DNA from: Magnolia sinica | Lineage: Eukaryota > Streptophyta > Magnoliopsida > Magnoliales > Magnoliaceae | Direction: 5' to 3' | DNA length: 64,000 nucleotides | Assembly (NCBI RefSeq): GCF_029962835.1 | Contig: NC_080574.1 | Span: forward strand, 22,294,001 to 22,358,000 | In this document: positions 10,767 to 21,828 of the stretch, piece after piece | Position numbering within the stretch: position 1 is the first letter of the stretch | Layout: every line of letters begins with the position of its first letter | Position numbers and translations under genes: made by a program | The notes under the pieces: generated by a model | The model's input: only the letters and a program-made list of their open reading frames with translations | Database searches by the model: none | What the model was told of the DNA's origin: nothing

Positions 10767-11640
10767 CTCTACATTGCATGAGTATCACTACTTAGCTATG
10801 ATCTAAGGTATTGACACTAATCATCAGCATTTCTACGTGTTATATAAAATTTCAAAGTATAAAAGCAGTTAACACATCTTAATGAGATCTGAAAGTCCAC
10901 ATACCCGAATGGGCGGTGTAGAACAATCAAGTTCTCTAATTAAGATGAGATTTAATGCTTTTATAAGAATAAATTTATATAACGTGCAACCTTCCATTAC
11001 ATGGTTGCATGCATCATTTGGTGTAGGAGAATAAACTCCCACTCAGGTTATGCACAACCTTTATTTGTGTATAGGGAGTACCTAAGTACTAAGTTTTTCT
11101 ATATTTTCCAATGAAAAATAAGGGGGCTTAGATCTAAACACATCAAGCCAAATATTTTCATGCATATTAACATCATCATCAGAAAGGAAAAATTAAGTGC
11201 TTAGATATAAAGAGAGTACAATCTTCACCTGTGATCATGACTATTAGTGATGGCTCTGATCATTACCGGTAATGATCATTGTTGATGATGGATCCTTTCA
11301 TCAACATTGATCATCATAGTTGATGATCGTTTCGATTACTAATAAGCTTTAGATCAACAGTGAAGATAGATATAATAAAAGAAACAACATTCTTGATATG
11401 TGTCCTTCATCCTTCAACAAATCTACACATGTGAAATTAGTAAAACTAAAAACATAGTAGTTGCATCTGTACTTTAGCGCACATCCGCCAACATGTATAC
11501 ACTAGCACATTGACCAAGTGCTTATTGTATTTCTCCAGTATAAATCCAAGCTCATCAAATGGATGGACGGTTTGGATACAACACATATCTCTCCATCAGA
11601 CGCACATGAATTGCTGACGTCAATTTAAAAGCTATATAGT
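10767..11640 (-). other. Copia leader, part next to gag
   Basis: An 870-bp AT-rich untranslated stretch with no domain. The phrase GATCATTGTTGATGATGGATCC and its inverse near 11250-11330 (TGATGATCGTTTCGAT and similar) form a loose inverted repeat cluster. Confidence 0.4.
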
Positions 11641-12490
11641 AATGCATTGAGAAGACTTCTTTTAGCACATGGATACAACACATGAATTGCTGACGCACAT
11701 GGATACATCACATGAATTGCTGACGCACATGGATACATCACATGAATTTTTTATACGATGTTTATACACATATGATGTACATCAGCCAATCGACTTCCCA
11801 ATACAGTATTACATCAGCAATATATTTGTGGTGTACTTCAAGACGATATCTATATGGCTAGTAGTTTATATCTTGCACATCATCCAACACATGTATACAC
11901 GTGCACACGTTCATATTAGCCAACACGTGGACAGATAGCCAACACGTGTACAGCAGCTATACAGATAGCCAACATGTGTACAGCAGCTATACAGATAGCC
12001 AACACTTGTGAAGCAGCTATACAGATAGCCAACAAGTGGACAGATAGCCAACACGTGTACACACGTATGTACATATGTAATCTACATTAGCTTACAACAC
12101 GTGTACAACATGTATGTAATCTAACACATACAACGTGTACAACATGAATGTAATCTAGCCAACACGTGTACACATGTATGTATGTATGTAATCTACATTA
12201 GCTTACAACACGTGTACAACATGTATGGCAGCTTATGCACGTACAGCAGCTTACACATGTATGGTACCAACACGTGTACACATGTACAGCATGTATAACA
12301 CGTGTACAACATGTACAGCACGTGTGAACTTGTATGTGTACAACACGTGTTAACTTGTACAGCACATGTTAACTTGTATGTGTACAACACGTGTACAACA
12401 TGTACAACAGCTAATGCACGTACAGAAGCTTACACATGTATGGTAGCCAACACGTGTACAACATGTGTACAGCAGCTAATGTACAGTGGC
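11641..12490. repeat. Minisatellite field of CACGTGTACA-type units in the copia leader
   Basis: Three repeat styles follow each other. A 30-bp unit (CACATGGATACATCACATGA core) occurs three times at 11667-11760. A 36-bp unit (AGATAGCCAACACGTGTACA core) recurs at 11930-12060. From 12060 a loose mix of AACACGTGTACAACATGTA and AGCTTACACATGTATGG phrases continues to 12490. Related phrases resume at 12908-13065 after the inserted element. Short open stretches in it are repeat artefacts. Confidence 0.85.
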
Positions 12491-12494
12491 TAAT

Positions 12495-12904
12495 GGCCCG
12501 TTTGGCCGGGTGGATTGGAAGGGATTGAATGGTATTAGGGTGGATGGCATGGATTTCTAGGTAACAATGGTGTTGTTAGTGGATTGTCTTGACATCCATG
12601 GGATTGCTATATCCCTGGATTGCTATATCCAGTCTGTTTGGCACGCCGGCTAATCAGAGGATTAAACCTTCCCATCCCTTCCAATCCAACGAACCAAACA
12701 CGTCTCAGGCAAATTTGAATGGATGAGGGTGGATTGGATGGGATTTAAAGGTAATAATGGTGTTGTCAGTGGATTGTCTTAAGATCCATGGGATTGGGAT
12801 CAGATCACCAACTCTGTTTGGCACGCCTAGCCTATCCCGGGATTTAACTTTCAATCCCTTCCAATACCATCCAATCCCTTCCAATCTGACCGGCCAAACG
12901 GGCC
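12495..12904. mobile_element. Small non-autonomous inverted-repeat element, two internal half-units
   Basis: The ends are GGCCCGTTTGGCCGG (12495) and its inverse CCGGCCAAACGGGCC (12890-12904), interrupting the CACGTGTACA repeat field. The interior holds two similar halves of about 200 bp (each with GGTAA.AATGGTGTTGT.AGTGGATTGTCTT and TCTGTTTGGCACGCC), so it looks like a head-to-tail dimer sharing outer TIRs. Flanking CTAAT/CTAAAT is a poor target duplication. Family is uncertain; hAT- or PIF-type MITEs have similar GGCCCGTTTGG ends. Confidence 0.75.
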
Positions 12905-13084
12905 CTAAATAACACGTGTACAACATTAGCTGATCTGGGAAGATACGTGTACAACATTAGCTAATCTGGGAAAATACGTGTACAACATTAGCTAATCTGG
13001 CATCTCATGAGTCTTATAAATAACACGTGTACAACATGTGTACAATATTAGCTAATGCAGATAAGCTATTGCAGATTAGCCTTT
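12905..13084. repeat. Continuation of the CACGTGTACA repeats
   Basis: The phrase ATACGTGTACAACATTAGCTAATCTGG is used about three times, showing that the inserted element at 12495-12904 split an existing repeat field. Confidence 0.75.
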
Positions 13085-13345
13085 TGATGAGTCTTATAAA
13101 TTTGAACGGTCCACATGAAGCAGAACCTCATGAAATCCCCTGGTACCAATTTTTACTTTGAACTAAAACTTTGGTGGGCCATTACAAATTCAAACATTTT
13201 CTTCCCTCGATTTGAATTTCTCTTTGTTATGGCCCACTAGAATCTTAGATCAGTGTGAAAATTCACCTCCTGAGGTTTCATGGGATTCCGCATCTTATTG
13301 ACCATTCGGATTCGACACCAATGACACGTGAGTAAAGGTGTGTAG
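13085..13345. mobile_element. Copy of MITE family E without its hairpin end
   Basis: It runs from GAACGGTCCACATGAAGCAG through TTACTTTGAACTAAAACTTTGG and TTTGAATTTCTCTTTG to GACACGTGAGTAAAGGTG. It matches the interior of 46880-47235 and, more loosely, 45140-45420. The left end with the hairpin seen in those two copies is not present here. Confidence 0.65.
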
Positions 13346-13697
13346 GTGAGCATGCCTTTAAGTGGTGTAGTTCAATACAACAACTATTAGTGGATGTATT
13401 TCTATTAAATAACTATTGGTGGATATGATGTACACGCATGGGGTACAATATGTGGACCATTCCATAAACCAATTACATGTTGTACATTAAGATGTATGGA
13501 ATCATAAAGATCTACATGATCATCTTGGTCCATCATAATCGGGCTTACATGCACATGGCATATGTGTATACAAAAAACTAATCCACCATACATATGCTGA
13601 TTTGATACCATTCGCAAAACATGGATTCCAATCCAAAAAAAAGGATGGGTTACTTACCTTTTTAGATGAATATAATCAGATATCCGCCGTTAATTAT
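13346..13697 (-). other. Copia leader next to the primer-binding site
   Basis: About 350 bp of leader with the phrase AACTATTAGTGGATGTA/AACTATTGGTGGATATG repeated once near 13381-13425. No gene. Confidence 0.45.
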
Positions 13698-13710
13698 GCT
13701 TTGATACCAC
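13698..13710 (-). other. Primer-binding site of the copia element
   Basis: On the minus strand, directly after the LTR, the sequence reads GTGGTATCAAAGC. TGGTATCARAGC is the usual plant LTR primer site complementary to initiator methionine tRNA (established for copia elements). Confidence 0.85.
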
Positions 13711-14191
13711 TGTTGGGAAGCGCGGAAGGTGAGCCCTCAAGATCTGACGGTCTACACGATGTTTGGAACCTTTACAAAGCAGAAGAACGGTACTCCAACG
13801 GCCCGCCTATCTACTACTGGAGCAGATGGAACTATTCACACCTCTGATCCTACGGTATATAGTGGTCCCGGATTGCGATCTATGGATCAGATCGTCCCAA
13901 GGACAAGCTAAGATGGACAGACTCTCGTGCACAATGTTTCTCTCTCCGTATACTCTCAGTATTTTGTATATCTCATTATGCGAGAGAGAGCGCATGCCTT
14001 TTTATAGGAAAGGAGGGGAGTTTGGATGAGACCATATCATCCGGTCTTATCCCTATCTCCTATCATAAATCAAATTCAATTTTGAATTTGAAATATAACA
14101 TAAAAGAAGAAAGGCCGGAAGATGCCTAAATATGTAGGACCCACCCACTAGTGATTGCTCACCAGTGGGCCCCACCGGCCTACATCCAACA
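13711..14191 (-). repeat. Copia LTR (5' LTR in element orientation)
   Basis: 481 bp, partner of 892-1373. The host duplication GGTAT follows at 14192-14196. Confidence 0.93.
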
Positions 14192-14380
14192 GGTATATGC
14201 AATAAAAAGTATATGCTGCTGTTTATATTTTGCAACTCTTGCTCCCTTCAAACCAGAGGTTGGCATTTGTTATCAAGATTGGCAGTGAAGATGCCAACTG
14301 GGGGAAGATACAAAATCTTCATTCTTGAGTCACAATTCATTTGGTAAGCTTTTGAGTTCCTTGATTGACTTCTGTTAGTG
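14192..14380 (+). other. Remaining host intron between copia and the CACTA-like element
   Basis: About 190 bp of the WD40 gene intron. No exon was recognised. The final GTG (14378-14380) is the proposed 3-bp target duplication of the next element. Confidence 0.55.
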
Positions 14381-14399
14381 GAAACCAAAAATGTCGTGT

Positions 14400-14552
14400 A
14401 GAAACGGTTTTAAGCCGTTCCTAAAAAAAACTGGAACGGTTAAAAACCGTATCAAGTACCGTTTCAAATTTTTAGAACGGACTCACTGTTCGTGAGGTCG
14501 CAAACGGTTATGGGGCATGAAATTTTAGGAACGGTTTTAAACCGTTCTTAAT
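14400..14552. repeat. Subterminal AACGGTTTTAAACCGTT repeats
   Basis: Several direct and inverted copies: GAAACGGTTTTAAGCCGTTCC (14410 region), GGAACGGTTAAAAACCGT, ACCGTTTCAAA, and GGAACGGTTTTAAACCGTTC (14530 region). Each forms a short palindrome. Confidence 0.85.
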
Positions 14553-15805
14553 GTTGACAAAGGTCAAATTAAAAATTTTTGGAATGGTGTTTTTCATTAT
14601 TTATGAATGACCAATAAAAGTTGTACATTTGTTTTTATATTTAAAAACCAAAGAATATTATATACAATTAAAAATTAATATTGAACAAATATCGTACAAC
14701 TTTATAATAAAAATTATATATATTTACAACAATAAGTTTACAATTGCATGAATACATTAAAAATAAATAAATAAATCCTCCATGATGTGCTCCACTACTA
14801 GAGAAAACACAAGGTCCCACCATTTCTGGGGTTGTCCTTTATGGTTGCACCATGACTTGTAATGACACTATGAAAGAGGAACTTGTCTTTGCATTGCATA
14901 TCCAGGCAGAGCTTCTTTTTGGGCTTGCATTGCAACTATTAAAATCAAAACAAAGACCATAAGCATTGATTAGCCAAAAATCAACATAAAGATTCAAAAA
15001 CTAAACATGGAAAAGAGTGACTATTCAACAACTAAAACTAAAGGATCACCTATAATGTTGCATGTTGCCAATAATCACTTGAGGAAAAGGATGTGTTCTA
15101 CAAGGATGGTGGAGATGATGATGTGTCAACGTTGAAGGCATGGTGCTTGTGTCAAAGCACAAAAAGGAAAAGTACATACAATTAAAGGATTGGGGTCCAG
15201 AATCCTTTTGGTTAGCTTTTTTGCACTGGTAGAGAACCATGAGGGATAACTGAAATCTGCCTATGTTCAATAATCCAGACCAATGGACATCCCAATTCGT
15301 AGAGATAAGAAGCATTTGCCTACAACTGGAAGCATCTGAATTTAAGAATATTTTCCAACATGCAAACTGTTATAAAAGAATTCAAAGAAGGTACAACAGT
15401 GAAAATCACCAAAAAAAAAAAAAAAAAAACCAGGGAACAGAAAAATGAGAAATCTTGATATGGAAGCAATCCAAATATGCCAAGCAACAAGAAGATGCAG
15501 GTTACAAAGATTGCTGCAGCGTTGTTGCATTCAGCCTGCATCAGCAGTAATTTCAAAACCCTTTGCTATTGCTCATGCCAATTTTTGAGTAAAGATTAGT
15601 TGGGCAGATGTTTATAATTTTCATTTCTTGAATTCTATTATGCTTGTAGAACAGGGATCTGTTTTTACATTTGGTGAAAGAAAAATAGGTAGGCTGGTAA
15701 GTGCAATAAGCTTATGGTTTAACAAGCATAATTCACGTTGCTAGTTCAGTTTAATCACTTCAAAGCTTTTGTGGTTCAGCTGACTAATGTATGAAAATTT
15801 TTAGG
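14553..15805. other. Non-coding interior of the CACTA-like element, left part
   Basis: AT-rich sequence without a recognised domain. A poly-A run at 15410-15430 could be the tail of a small retroposon, but no matching target duplication was found. Degraded transposase sequence could be hidden here and I could not identify it by eye. Confidence 0.4.
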
Positions 15806-15908
15806 GCTTTGGAGAAGCAAACAATGCAACCATCACCATCCATTATCAGCGAAATTCCCTTGTCGAAAGGAGTTTCTTTCGGTGGTTATCACACATGCGT
15901 TATAACTG
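15806..15908 (+). pseudogene. Possible RCC1-type exon fragment
   Basis: Between TTTTTAG and a GT-like end the plus strand reads SIISEIPLSKGVSFGGYHTC then VITG. GGYHTCVIT resembles the start of RCC1-repeat blades. It is short and isolated, so this is a tentative call. Other readings of the region show nothing better. Confidence 0.3.
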
Positions 15909-16039
15909 GTACTTTAAATTCATCATCTCTACTTAAAGAAAACTTCTCCACATAAATTCAATAGCACCCAATGTGAAAGTTTCAAGTTACTTGCAATAAA
16001 ACAAGACATTGCAGAAAGCATTGCATATTTACCTCAAGA

Positions 16040-16152
16040 TCATCTGCTTTGCTCTCTTTTTCTTCTTCTTTTTCAACATCATCATCATCACTATCATCAC
16101 TATCATCACTGTCCATTTCTTCTCCACTACTCGAAGAGGAGGAATCTTCACT
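16040..16152 (-). pseudogene. Acidic, serine-rich exon-like fragment
   Basis: The minus strand reads SEDSSSSSSGEEMDSDDSDD followed by more Asp, Glu and Lys, ending DDLE before GTAAAT, a plausible donor. Such segments occur in many chromatin proteins; no specific family can be named. The repeated ATC/CAT triplets could also be a simple microsatellite, so coding origin is uncertain. Confidence 0.35.
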
Positions 16153-16778
16153 CTTAAGTTAGAGAGAGAGAGAGCCCCAGAATACCGAGAATTTTCAACT
16201 CTTTCCTAAGATTCCAGTCAAATAAATCAATATGGCCTAGTTACGAGGAAGAAATCCTGATTTCCTATAACATCATTTGTAAATTGCATGATAAATAAAT
16301 ACAACTAGCAATAAGATCAATCCTATAACATGCTTAAAGCTGTGTTGGACTCCTGGCCATTTGAGCAATAATTTGTGATTTTGGATCTTCTACTCTTTAG
16401 TAGAATTTCCAAAATTTGTGAGATGGAGCTCTTTTTTTGTCATATTGGAAACAAAGAGATCTTATTTGTACACACAAAAATCATTTCATGTTTTCCCAGA
16501 AATTCTTACAAGTCTAGTAATCCCAAAAACTAAAAATGATTTTTCCCATGGCCTGATCCAAATGCAGCCAAAATGTCAAGGGAATTAATTTTTATATATA
16601 TCATGGAATAGGCCAATTACAGCATGAACAAAAAAAAAAAAAACATCTCAGTATTATAAATGGGAAGAAGGTTTAATGGAGCTGAGCAATTCAGGCAATG
16701 ATGTTGATTTTTCTAGTTTCTCCCATAGTTAAAAAGAAAAGTTGGAAAAGGATACCATAAAAGTAACGTAATGCTTAC
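16153..16778. other. Non-coding stretch between captured fragments
   Basis: AT-rich, with an A(12-13) run at 16629. Probably intron sequence of the captured TPX2 gene. No feature seen. Confidence 0.4.
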
Positions 16779-16905
16779 CTTCTTCAGCTCCACTTTGGGA
16801 GGTGCCGGTTCCTGATAGAAACTTGGCATAGGTGTTGCTTTACAAGTTAGGGTCTTCCTGAGCAGCTTAATCTCAGCCTCTTGAGTTTCTTGTGAAAGGA
16901 TGAAG
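16779..16905 (-). pseudogene. TPX2-domain (WVD2-like) microtubule-protein exon fragment
   Basis: The minus strand reads [15 protein letters not shown], then [20 protein letters not shown] and KK, ending at a good donor, GTAAGC. This is the diagnostic core of the plant TPX2/WAVE-DAMPENED2-like domain, which binds microtubules. The upstream half of the exon is not alignable and no neighbouring exon was found, so it is a captured fragment. Confidence 0.85.
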
Positions 16906-18324
16906 CTTTTGTTATTCGGACCGCCTTCCTAAAATCACTCGGATGAGAAACTCCTTAGATTTGAACGTCATCACTTGCTGGCCTTCTAACGCCTGCATTC
17001 TCAATTCTGACAGAATAGATGCCGAAAAGGGACTGAAAATATCCCGATAACAATGGTGAAGGTTTTCTAAATGTACCAAAGCAGGAACACAAAACAAGAA
17101 ACAACATGGTACATTTCATAGATGGACCATTGCAACAAGTGTTAAAACCAAGCAGCATTAGATTTAAATTATATGAGAATAAAGAGCATTGCTTAGCCCA
17201 CATGCATGGACAAGTCATCTAATTCACACACCATCACATATCCCAGCATGGCAGACAGGTGAAATATCCAAGCCACAGATTAGGTGGACCTCATCGGGCA
17301 GATGTTACTACTCGAAGATAGAGTTTGTTGATTCAGTAGGTGAGCAATGCTATTAGAATTAACTTAACAGGTTAGAAAGCTTTGACTGATTTTGTCCACA
17401 ACTCTACATCTATTCAGTTTTGTAGCCCATCTCACTGGTGGACCGACCTGATGTTTGAGATAGGGAATCTACATAGTGGTATCCTTCTGATGGATGGCTT
17501 AGATATTGCACCTGTCTGCCACACCAGTGCATATTTGGTGGGGTGTGCATTAGCTGACTTGTACAGGTGTGTGAGCTTAGCAAAGCTTGAGAATAAAAAA
17601 CTGAGTACATAACAAACAATACAGTCACAGAAGCATCAGACAAGCACAACTGTATCTGCAAAATATTCTTCATTTAGGAGTAAAGAACCTTGAATCCAAT
17701 AGAAAACCTCTTTTGGTGGACTAATCTTCTAGAGAAGGCAGGATGTGACAGTATCTCACCTTCCACCGATAAATTTTGTTTGGTGCAGATAATAAAATAT
17801 ATTTTGATAGTTAAAAATGGCATAAATAAGCCATTCAAAAAATGGCGTAAATAATAAATCACTGACATTGGGATACATATGCAGTAAATGTATTTAGAAC
17901 ATATCTGATTGCATTTTAACTAATCTGATCAAATTGTAACTGTTCTGATTAGCTTGCATCTGATTTGATTGGATTTTGGCAGAGCATTGAATTGTTGTTG
18001 ATCCAATAACATATCAGGTGTTTTAACCGAAATGAAGCTTCCACTAACATGATTGTGAACAAAATAATGACCGAAGATATACGATGCAAGATAAATAGCT
18101 TGGTCTAATTAAAATATCATAACTTCTAGAGATCTGCATTAAATCTATGCATGATCAGACATCTAGTGATGTGCATTTGGAAATCTTCCTAGTGAATGAA
18201 GAGAAAAAAGAAGAAAGAAAGAATGAATAGGAAAGGAAAAAGAAAAAAAAGAAGAAGAAGAAGAAGAAGAAGAAAGAATACATTCTCAAAGACATAATTC
18301 AATTGGTACAAAACTAGAATAATG
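16906..18324. other. Non-coding interior of the CACTA-like element
   Basis: Open stretches on the minus strand at 16912-17218 have no recognised domain. The remainder is AT-rich. Some of it may be intron DNA brought along with captured exons. Confidence 0.4.
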
Positions 18325-18446
18325 TGAGATGTGCAGAAAAAGTGTGGCTTCAATTTGAAGAGTCTGAACTTTCCGCTCAAGTTCTGATATATAATGGGCC
18401 TTCCGCTCTTTCGAGAGAGCAACAAACTGACGATTTGCAAGAATCC
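18325..18446 (-). pseudogene. Group I bZIP transcription factor exon fragment
   Basis: After TGCAG the minus strand reads [20 protein letters not shown] and then [17 protein letters not shown]. This is the basic region and first leucine heptads of RF2a/VIP1/POSF21-type bZIPs. The invariant N-x7-R of the basic region is kept (N in ANRQ, R in KERK), but the usual SAAR is FVAL, which would impair DNA contact. The leucine zipper is cut off. Captured fragment, not functional. Confidence 0.85.
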
Positions 18447-19590
18447 TGCATTGAGTAACATCCAAAACTACTCAAAGGCGAATTTCAAAATCATCAAACA
18501 ATCTAAACTAAATTCAAGATAGGACGATTGAAACTTCAGCCCAAATCAACATTGTAATTCTAACTTTGAAGTGTTGGGATGTAGAACATATATAAATGAT
18601 AAATGCCATATTTTGTAGCAGAAAAAAAGATGGTTGACAAATAAAACTTGAATTTAAGGCCCATCATACATTTCGTGTTTCAGTTCATCAACCCAGTGCT
18701 TAAATGCAACTAACTCTGTCACCCTCACTTCATGGATCTATTATAAAAAAGAACTCACATCAGATCACACTAAACCACAACATCTAAATTACAGAAAAGA
18801 AAAGAATTATTTAAATAAAATTACGATGAGCATCTCCCATCAGATCACATAACAAACACATAAATGAACCCAAATTGCCAAGCATCCTCGGGTATTTCAC
18901 GTCATAATATCTTACCATTTAACAAGTAATGGTAAACACCACAACAATCAATCATCAAAAGCAAGTCAGTGAAGTGTGAAAGCCATACACACCAAACAAA
19001 AGATAAAAAGAAAACAGATTTTTTAAAAAAAATAATAATTAAAAAAATCCATAAACCTTGCAGCAAGAAGCAATGAAACGCACTCATATGAACTATTCAC
19101 ATTAGGAAATCCTGCTCCGGGTTTTCATAAAACCGTCACGAGTACCTGATATCATATCTAGTGAGTTGATAACTGTACCATCACAAAATAAAACAAATTA
19201 CTCATTGTTAAGCTTAAAAATAAGATACCTTGGACACACTTAAAAGTACAATACAAACCTAAGAACAGATCACTGCAAGTTTTCAAATTAGAAAGTATAT
19301 GATTTTAAGCTCTAGAAACTGCATAAAAAATCTATGAATAGATCCAGCAACTAATCAAGCTAAAAATAAATAAATAAAATACATTAGCTTAAAACTGTAA
19401 ATTCACACAAAAGAATACAATTCAAATCAAACAACAGATCTCTGCAAGTTGCCAATCGAAAAATCTACCACATTTAGTTAAAAGAAGAAGAAGAAAACAC
19501 TAATTTAAACAAACCCAATAACTAATAAAACGATATTAAGAGAAGCTTTTTTAGCTTAAAAACTCAAAATCTAAATATACAAGGCATAGA
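18447..19590. other. AT-rich interior, no gene
   Basis: About 1.1 kb of A/T-rich DNA with no domain. A GAA triplet run at 18243-18270 lies just left of the bZIP fragment. Confidence 0.4.
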
Positions 19591-19632
19591 CTCCTACAGT
19601 CACCACCATTTTGAAAATAGTGACGACTCTTC
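19591..19632. repeat. Imperfect CACCATTTTGAAAATGGTG palindrome, copy 1
   Basis: GTCACCACCATTTTGAAAATAGTGACGAC is an imperfect inverted repeat centred on TTTTGAAAA. Two further versions occur at 22240-22281 and 22476-22507 in this element. Confidence 0.65.
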
Positions 19633-19727
19633 AACTATACACATGGCACAGTTGTACAACAATCCAAACTGAACAAATCGCCGAACCAACAGTGAATGGA
19701 TCATAACACAAGAATTACAATGGGAAG

Positions 19728-20175
19728 ATGATGGTAACCATCGTCAAGGCCAGGTCCTTCAAGAAACATGGTTCGTGGAAGCTGACTGCATTTCAGAAGC
19801 TGAGCTTCACAGTCTCTGATGTGCTCGATTGGATGAAGGACAGCAATGTGATTGGAAGGGGAGGGGCATGGATTGTCTACATGGGAAAATTGCGGAATGG
19901 GGAGGAGATTGCTGTAAAGAAGCTGCTCAGATTCGGGAACAACAGCCACGACCATGGATTTAGAGCTGAAATTCAAACACTGGGGAATATCAGGCACAGG
20001 AATATAGTGCGGCTGATAGCATTCTGCTCGAATTCTCAGACAAATCTGCTAGTGTATGAATACATGAGAAACAGGAGTTTGGGAGAAGCATTGCATGGGA
20101 AGAAGGGTGGATTTTTGGGGTGGGATTTGAGATACAAGATTGCAATAGGAGCTGCCCAAGGGTGGGATTTGAAAA
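19728..20175 (+). pseudogene. CLAVATA1/BAM-type LRR receptor kinase, N-lobe fragment
   Basis: The plus strand encodes the juxtamembrane and N-lobe of a receptor-like kinase: SWKLTAFQKLSFTVSDVL, then VIGRGGAWIVYMGKL, EEIAVKKLL, HRNIVRLIAFCSN and LLVYEYMRNRSLGEALHGKK. It most resembles BAM3. The glycine loop lacks its third Gly (GRGGAW rather than GKGGAG) while the VAVKK-type lysine and the AEI glutamate remain. The homology ends at IAIGAAQG, before the HRD and DFG motifs, so no active kinase could result. The open stretch runs on to 20240 in unrelated sequence. It is the only plus-strand piece clearly identified in this element. Confidence 0.85.
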
Positions 20176-20240
20176 AACCAGGCATGCTTAAAAGATTAAA
20201 TTCCCAAAAATTACAAAAAGAAGCACTGAAAAAATCATAA

Positions 20241-21640
20241 AAAAGACAAGAAAGAAAAACATAAACAGAGAAGATACAAAATGACAACCTTAGAGAAAGG
20301 CTTCATCTTCAACGCCATGAGCACGATCACTTGAATGACAATGAACTGCTCTCTATTCCCTGCGCTCGTTTTGGTTGTTAAGCAAAGAGTAGAAAATCAG
20401 AATGAGCAAAGGAACAATACTGAGACCTATGGTTCTTTTCATGTGAGACCTATGGCGGTGCTAGAATATTCTCACCATCTCCACTGCAGGACACCAGTAG
20501 CAAATCTTTATTTATTATTATTATTTTTGACGAATTATAATTTTATCAATGCAACATTAAAAGCAAAGAGCTACTAAATGTTCAAAAAAAAAAGAAGCAA
20601 AGAGCTATTTCAATACAGCAAACTCCAGCTAAATTAACTAAAAGAGTAAATGCCCAAATCTACAGCAATCAGCATTTGTCTGCAAATCTTTAGCTATTGA
20701 TGCAAATTTTCACCAAGCATTTGAGCCCACCATGTACTAAGATTGAACGGAACATGAAACAAAACTACTGTGTTTTGCAATGGATCATTTCCCACAGCAC
20801 TATTTGTATCAGAGAAATAACCTCTTAATAGTACCCAGCTACTTAGTGCAGCTGGTTATACTCCTTATACACATTGGGATAGAATGCGTCCATCCACCAC
20901 AAAGCCAAAACATACGAACATACCAATTCATTATATTTTTCTCAAAATTATACAGATTAATCGGTAAATATCAAGAAGTTTCTTGATGATAAAGATTTTG
21001 AAAGGAAAAAGACTTACCAAAAAATGAAGAAATTCTGATTCTTCTTTCCTACACCCTCCAACTAATAACAGCTGAAAAAAAGAGGGAGTCATTTTTTTAG
21101 GGTTTCCAATTCATCTGATTAAGCACTGAGGAATACCACTAGTTGTCTAAAAGACCATAGACACATTAGTATTAATTAGTCTTACTAAATAGTATGTACA
21201 ATTAAATGAAAAGAAAAAAGAAGAAGAAGAAGAAGAAGGATGCATCCCTTTGCTCCCAACTCAACTTTAGATATCACCCACACTTTAAATGAGTTCCTGC
21301 AAAGGAAAATGCTGCAGTCGTCAATGAAAGAGAACTGATCACCTACAAGCCGTTTTTATAAGAATTTTGTTGGAAACAAGATCAAACAAACCAATAGCAT
21401 GGACAAGAGAATCATGGTTCCCACCTTTACAAACTGAAGAGGTGAGTATAACATGCATATCGTCCAGTTGAATATCAATAATATAATATAATATTCCAGT
21501 TCAACATTTCAAAATGGGGAATTTTTGCCCCCTGTTCATGGACAATCGGAGCCCAAAAGATCCAAAAGATCTAGTCAATAAAGAAATAGAATGAACAGCT
21601 CAATCAAGGGCCAAAGAACATATTAGAACAGACAAACTAA
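20241..21640. other. AT-rich interior, no gene
   Basis: Long non-coding stretch with A-rich runs and a (GAA)n tract at 21217-21236. No domain or repeat family recognised. Confidence 0.4.
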
Positions 21641-21828
21641 ACTAACAAGAACTATACACCCAGATCCATAGCTCAACTGGCAGACTGAGTGGAGATACCT
21701 CATTTCAACACTTGAGGTCTTGGTATCAATCCCTAGTGGGGGTGGCTAACATGGAGTGTGTGTACTGACATGGGTGTGTACTAACAAGCTAACCCAAAAA
21801 AAAAAAAAAAAAACTAACAAGAACTATA
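21641..21828 (+). mobile_element. tRNA-derived SINE with 16-bp target duplications
   Basis: ACTAACAAGAACTATA stands at 21641-21656 and again at 21813-21828. Between them a 156-bp body starts CACCCAGATCCATAGCTCAACTGG (pol III A-box region), has TTGGTATCAATCCCTAG (degenerate B box) and ends in a run of about 17 A. These are the hallmarks of a SINE inserted by target-primed reverse transcription. The perfect duplication indicates a fairly recent insertion. Confidence 0.92.

Larger units (their letters stand above)
892..14191 (-). mobile_element. Ty1/copia LTR retrotransposon, full length with nested inserts, broken
   Basis: A 13.3-kb element bounded by near-identical LTRs at 892-1373 and 13711-14191. 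LTRs start TGTTGGGAAG and end TCCAACA on the plus strand. Host DNA on both sides shows the 5-bp duplication GGTAT (887-891 and 14192-14196). Coding order on the minus strand is gag, protease, integrase, reverse transcriptase, RNase H, which is the copia order. The primer-binding site beside the right LTR and the purine tract beside the left LTR confirm minus orientation. The LTRs differ at about seven positions plus one indel in 481 bp (about 1.5%), which suggests roughly half a million years at the commonly used grass rate of 1.3e-8 per site per year and longer at tree rates. The coding region carries several breaks and looks non-autonomous now. Part of the length comes from inserts at 2276-6348 and 12495-12904. 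Confidence 0.93.

Noticed and set aside
11641-12060. CRISPR-like regularly spaced repeats
   Set aside because: Repeats are contiguous and degenerate with no unique spacers, in a plant retrotransposon leader.
12193-12493. Cys/Thr/Tyr-rich frames in the copia leader
   Set aside because: Translations of the CACGTGTACA minisatellite in both directions.
15400-15432. Poly-A run as the tail of a processed gene copy
   Set aside because: No flanking target duplication and no gene homology upstream of the run.
21661-21730. tRNA gene at the SINE head
   Set aside because: Only the pol III boxes are tRNA-like; no cloverleaf can be drawn, and the A tail and target duplications show a SINE.
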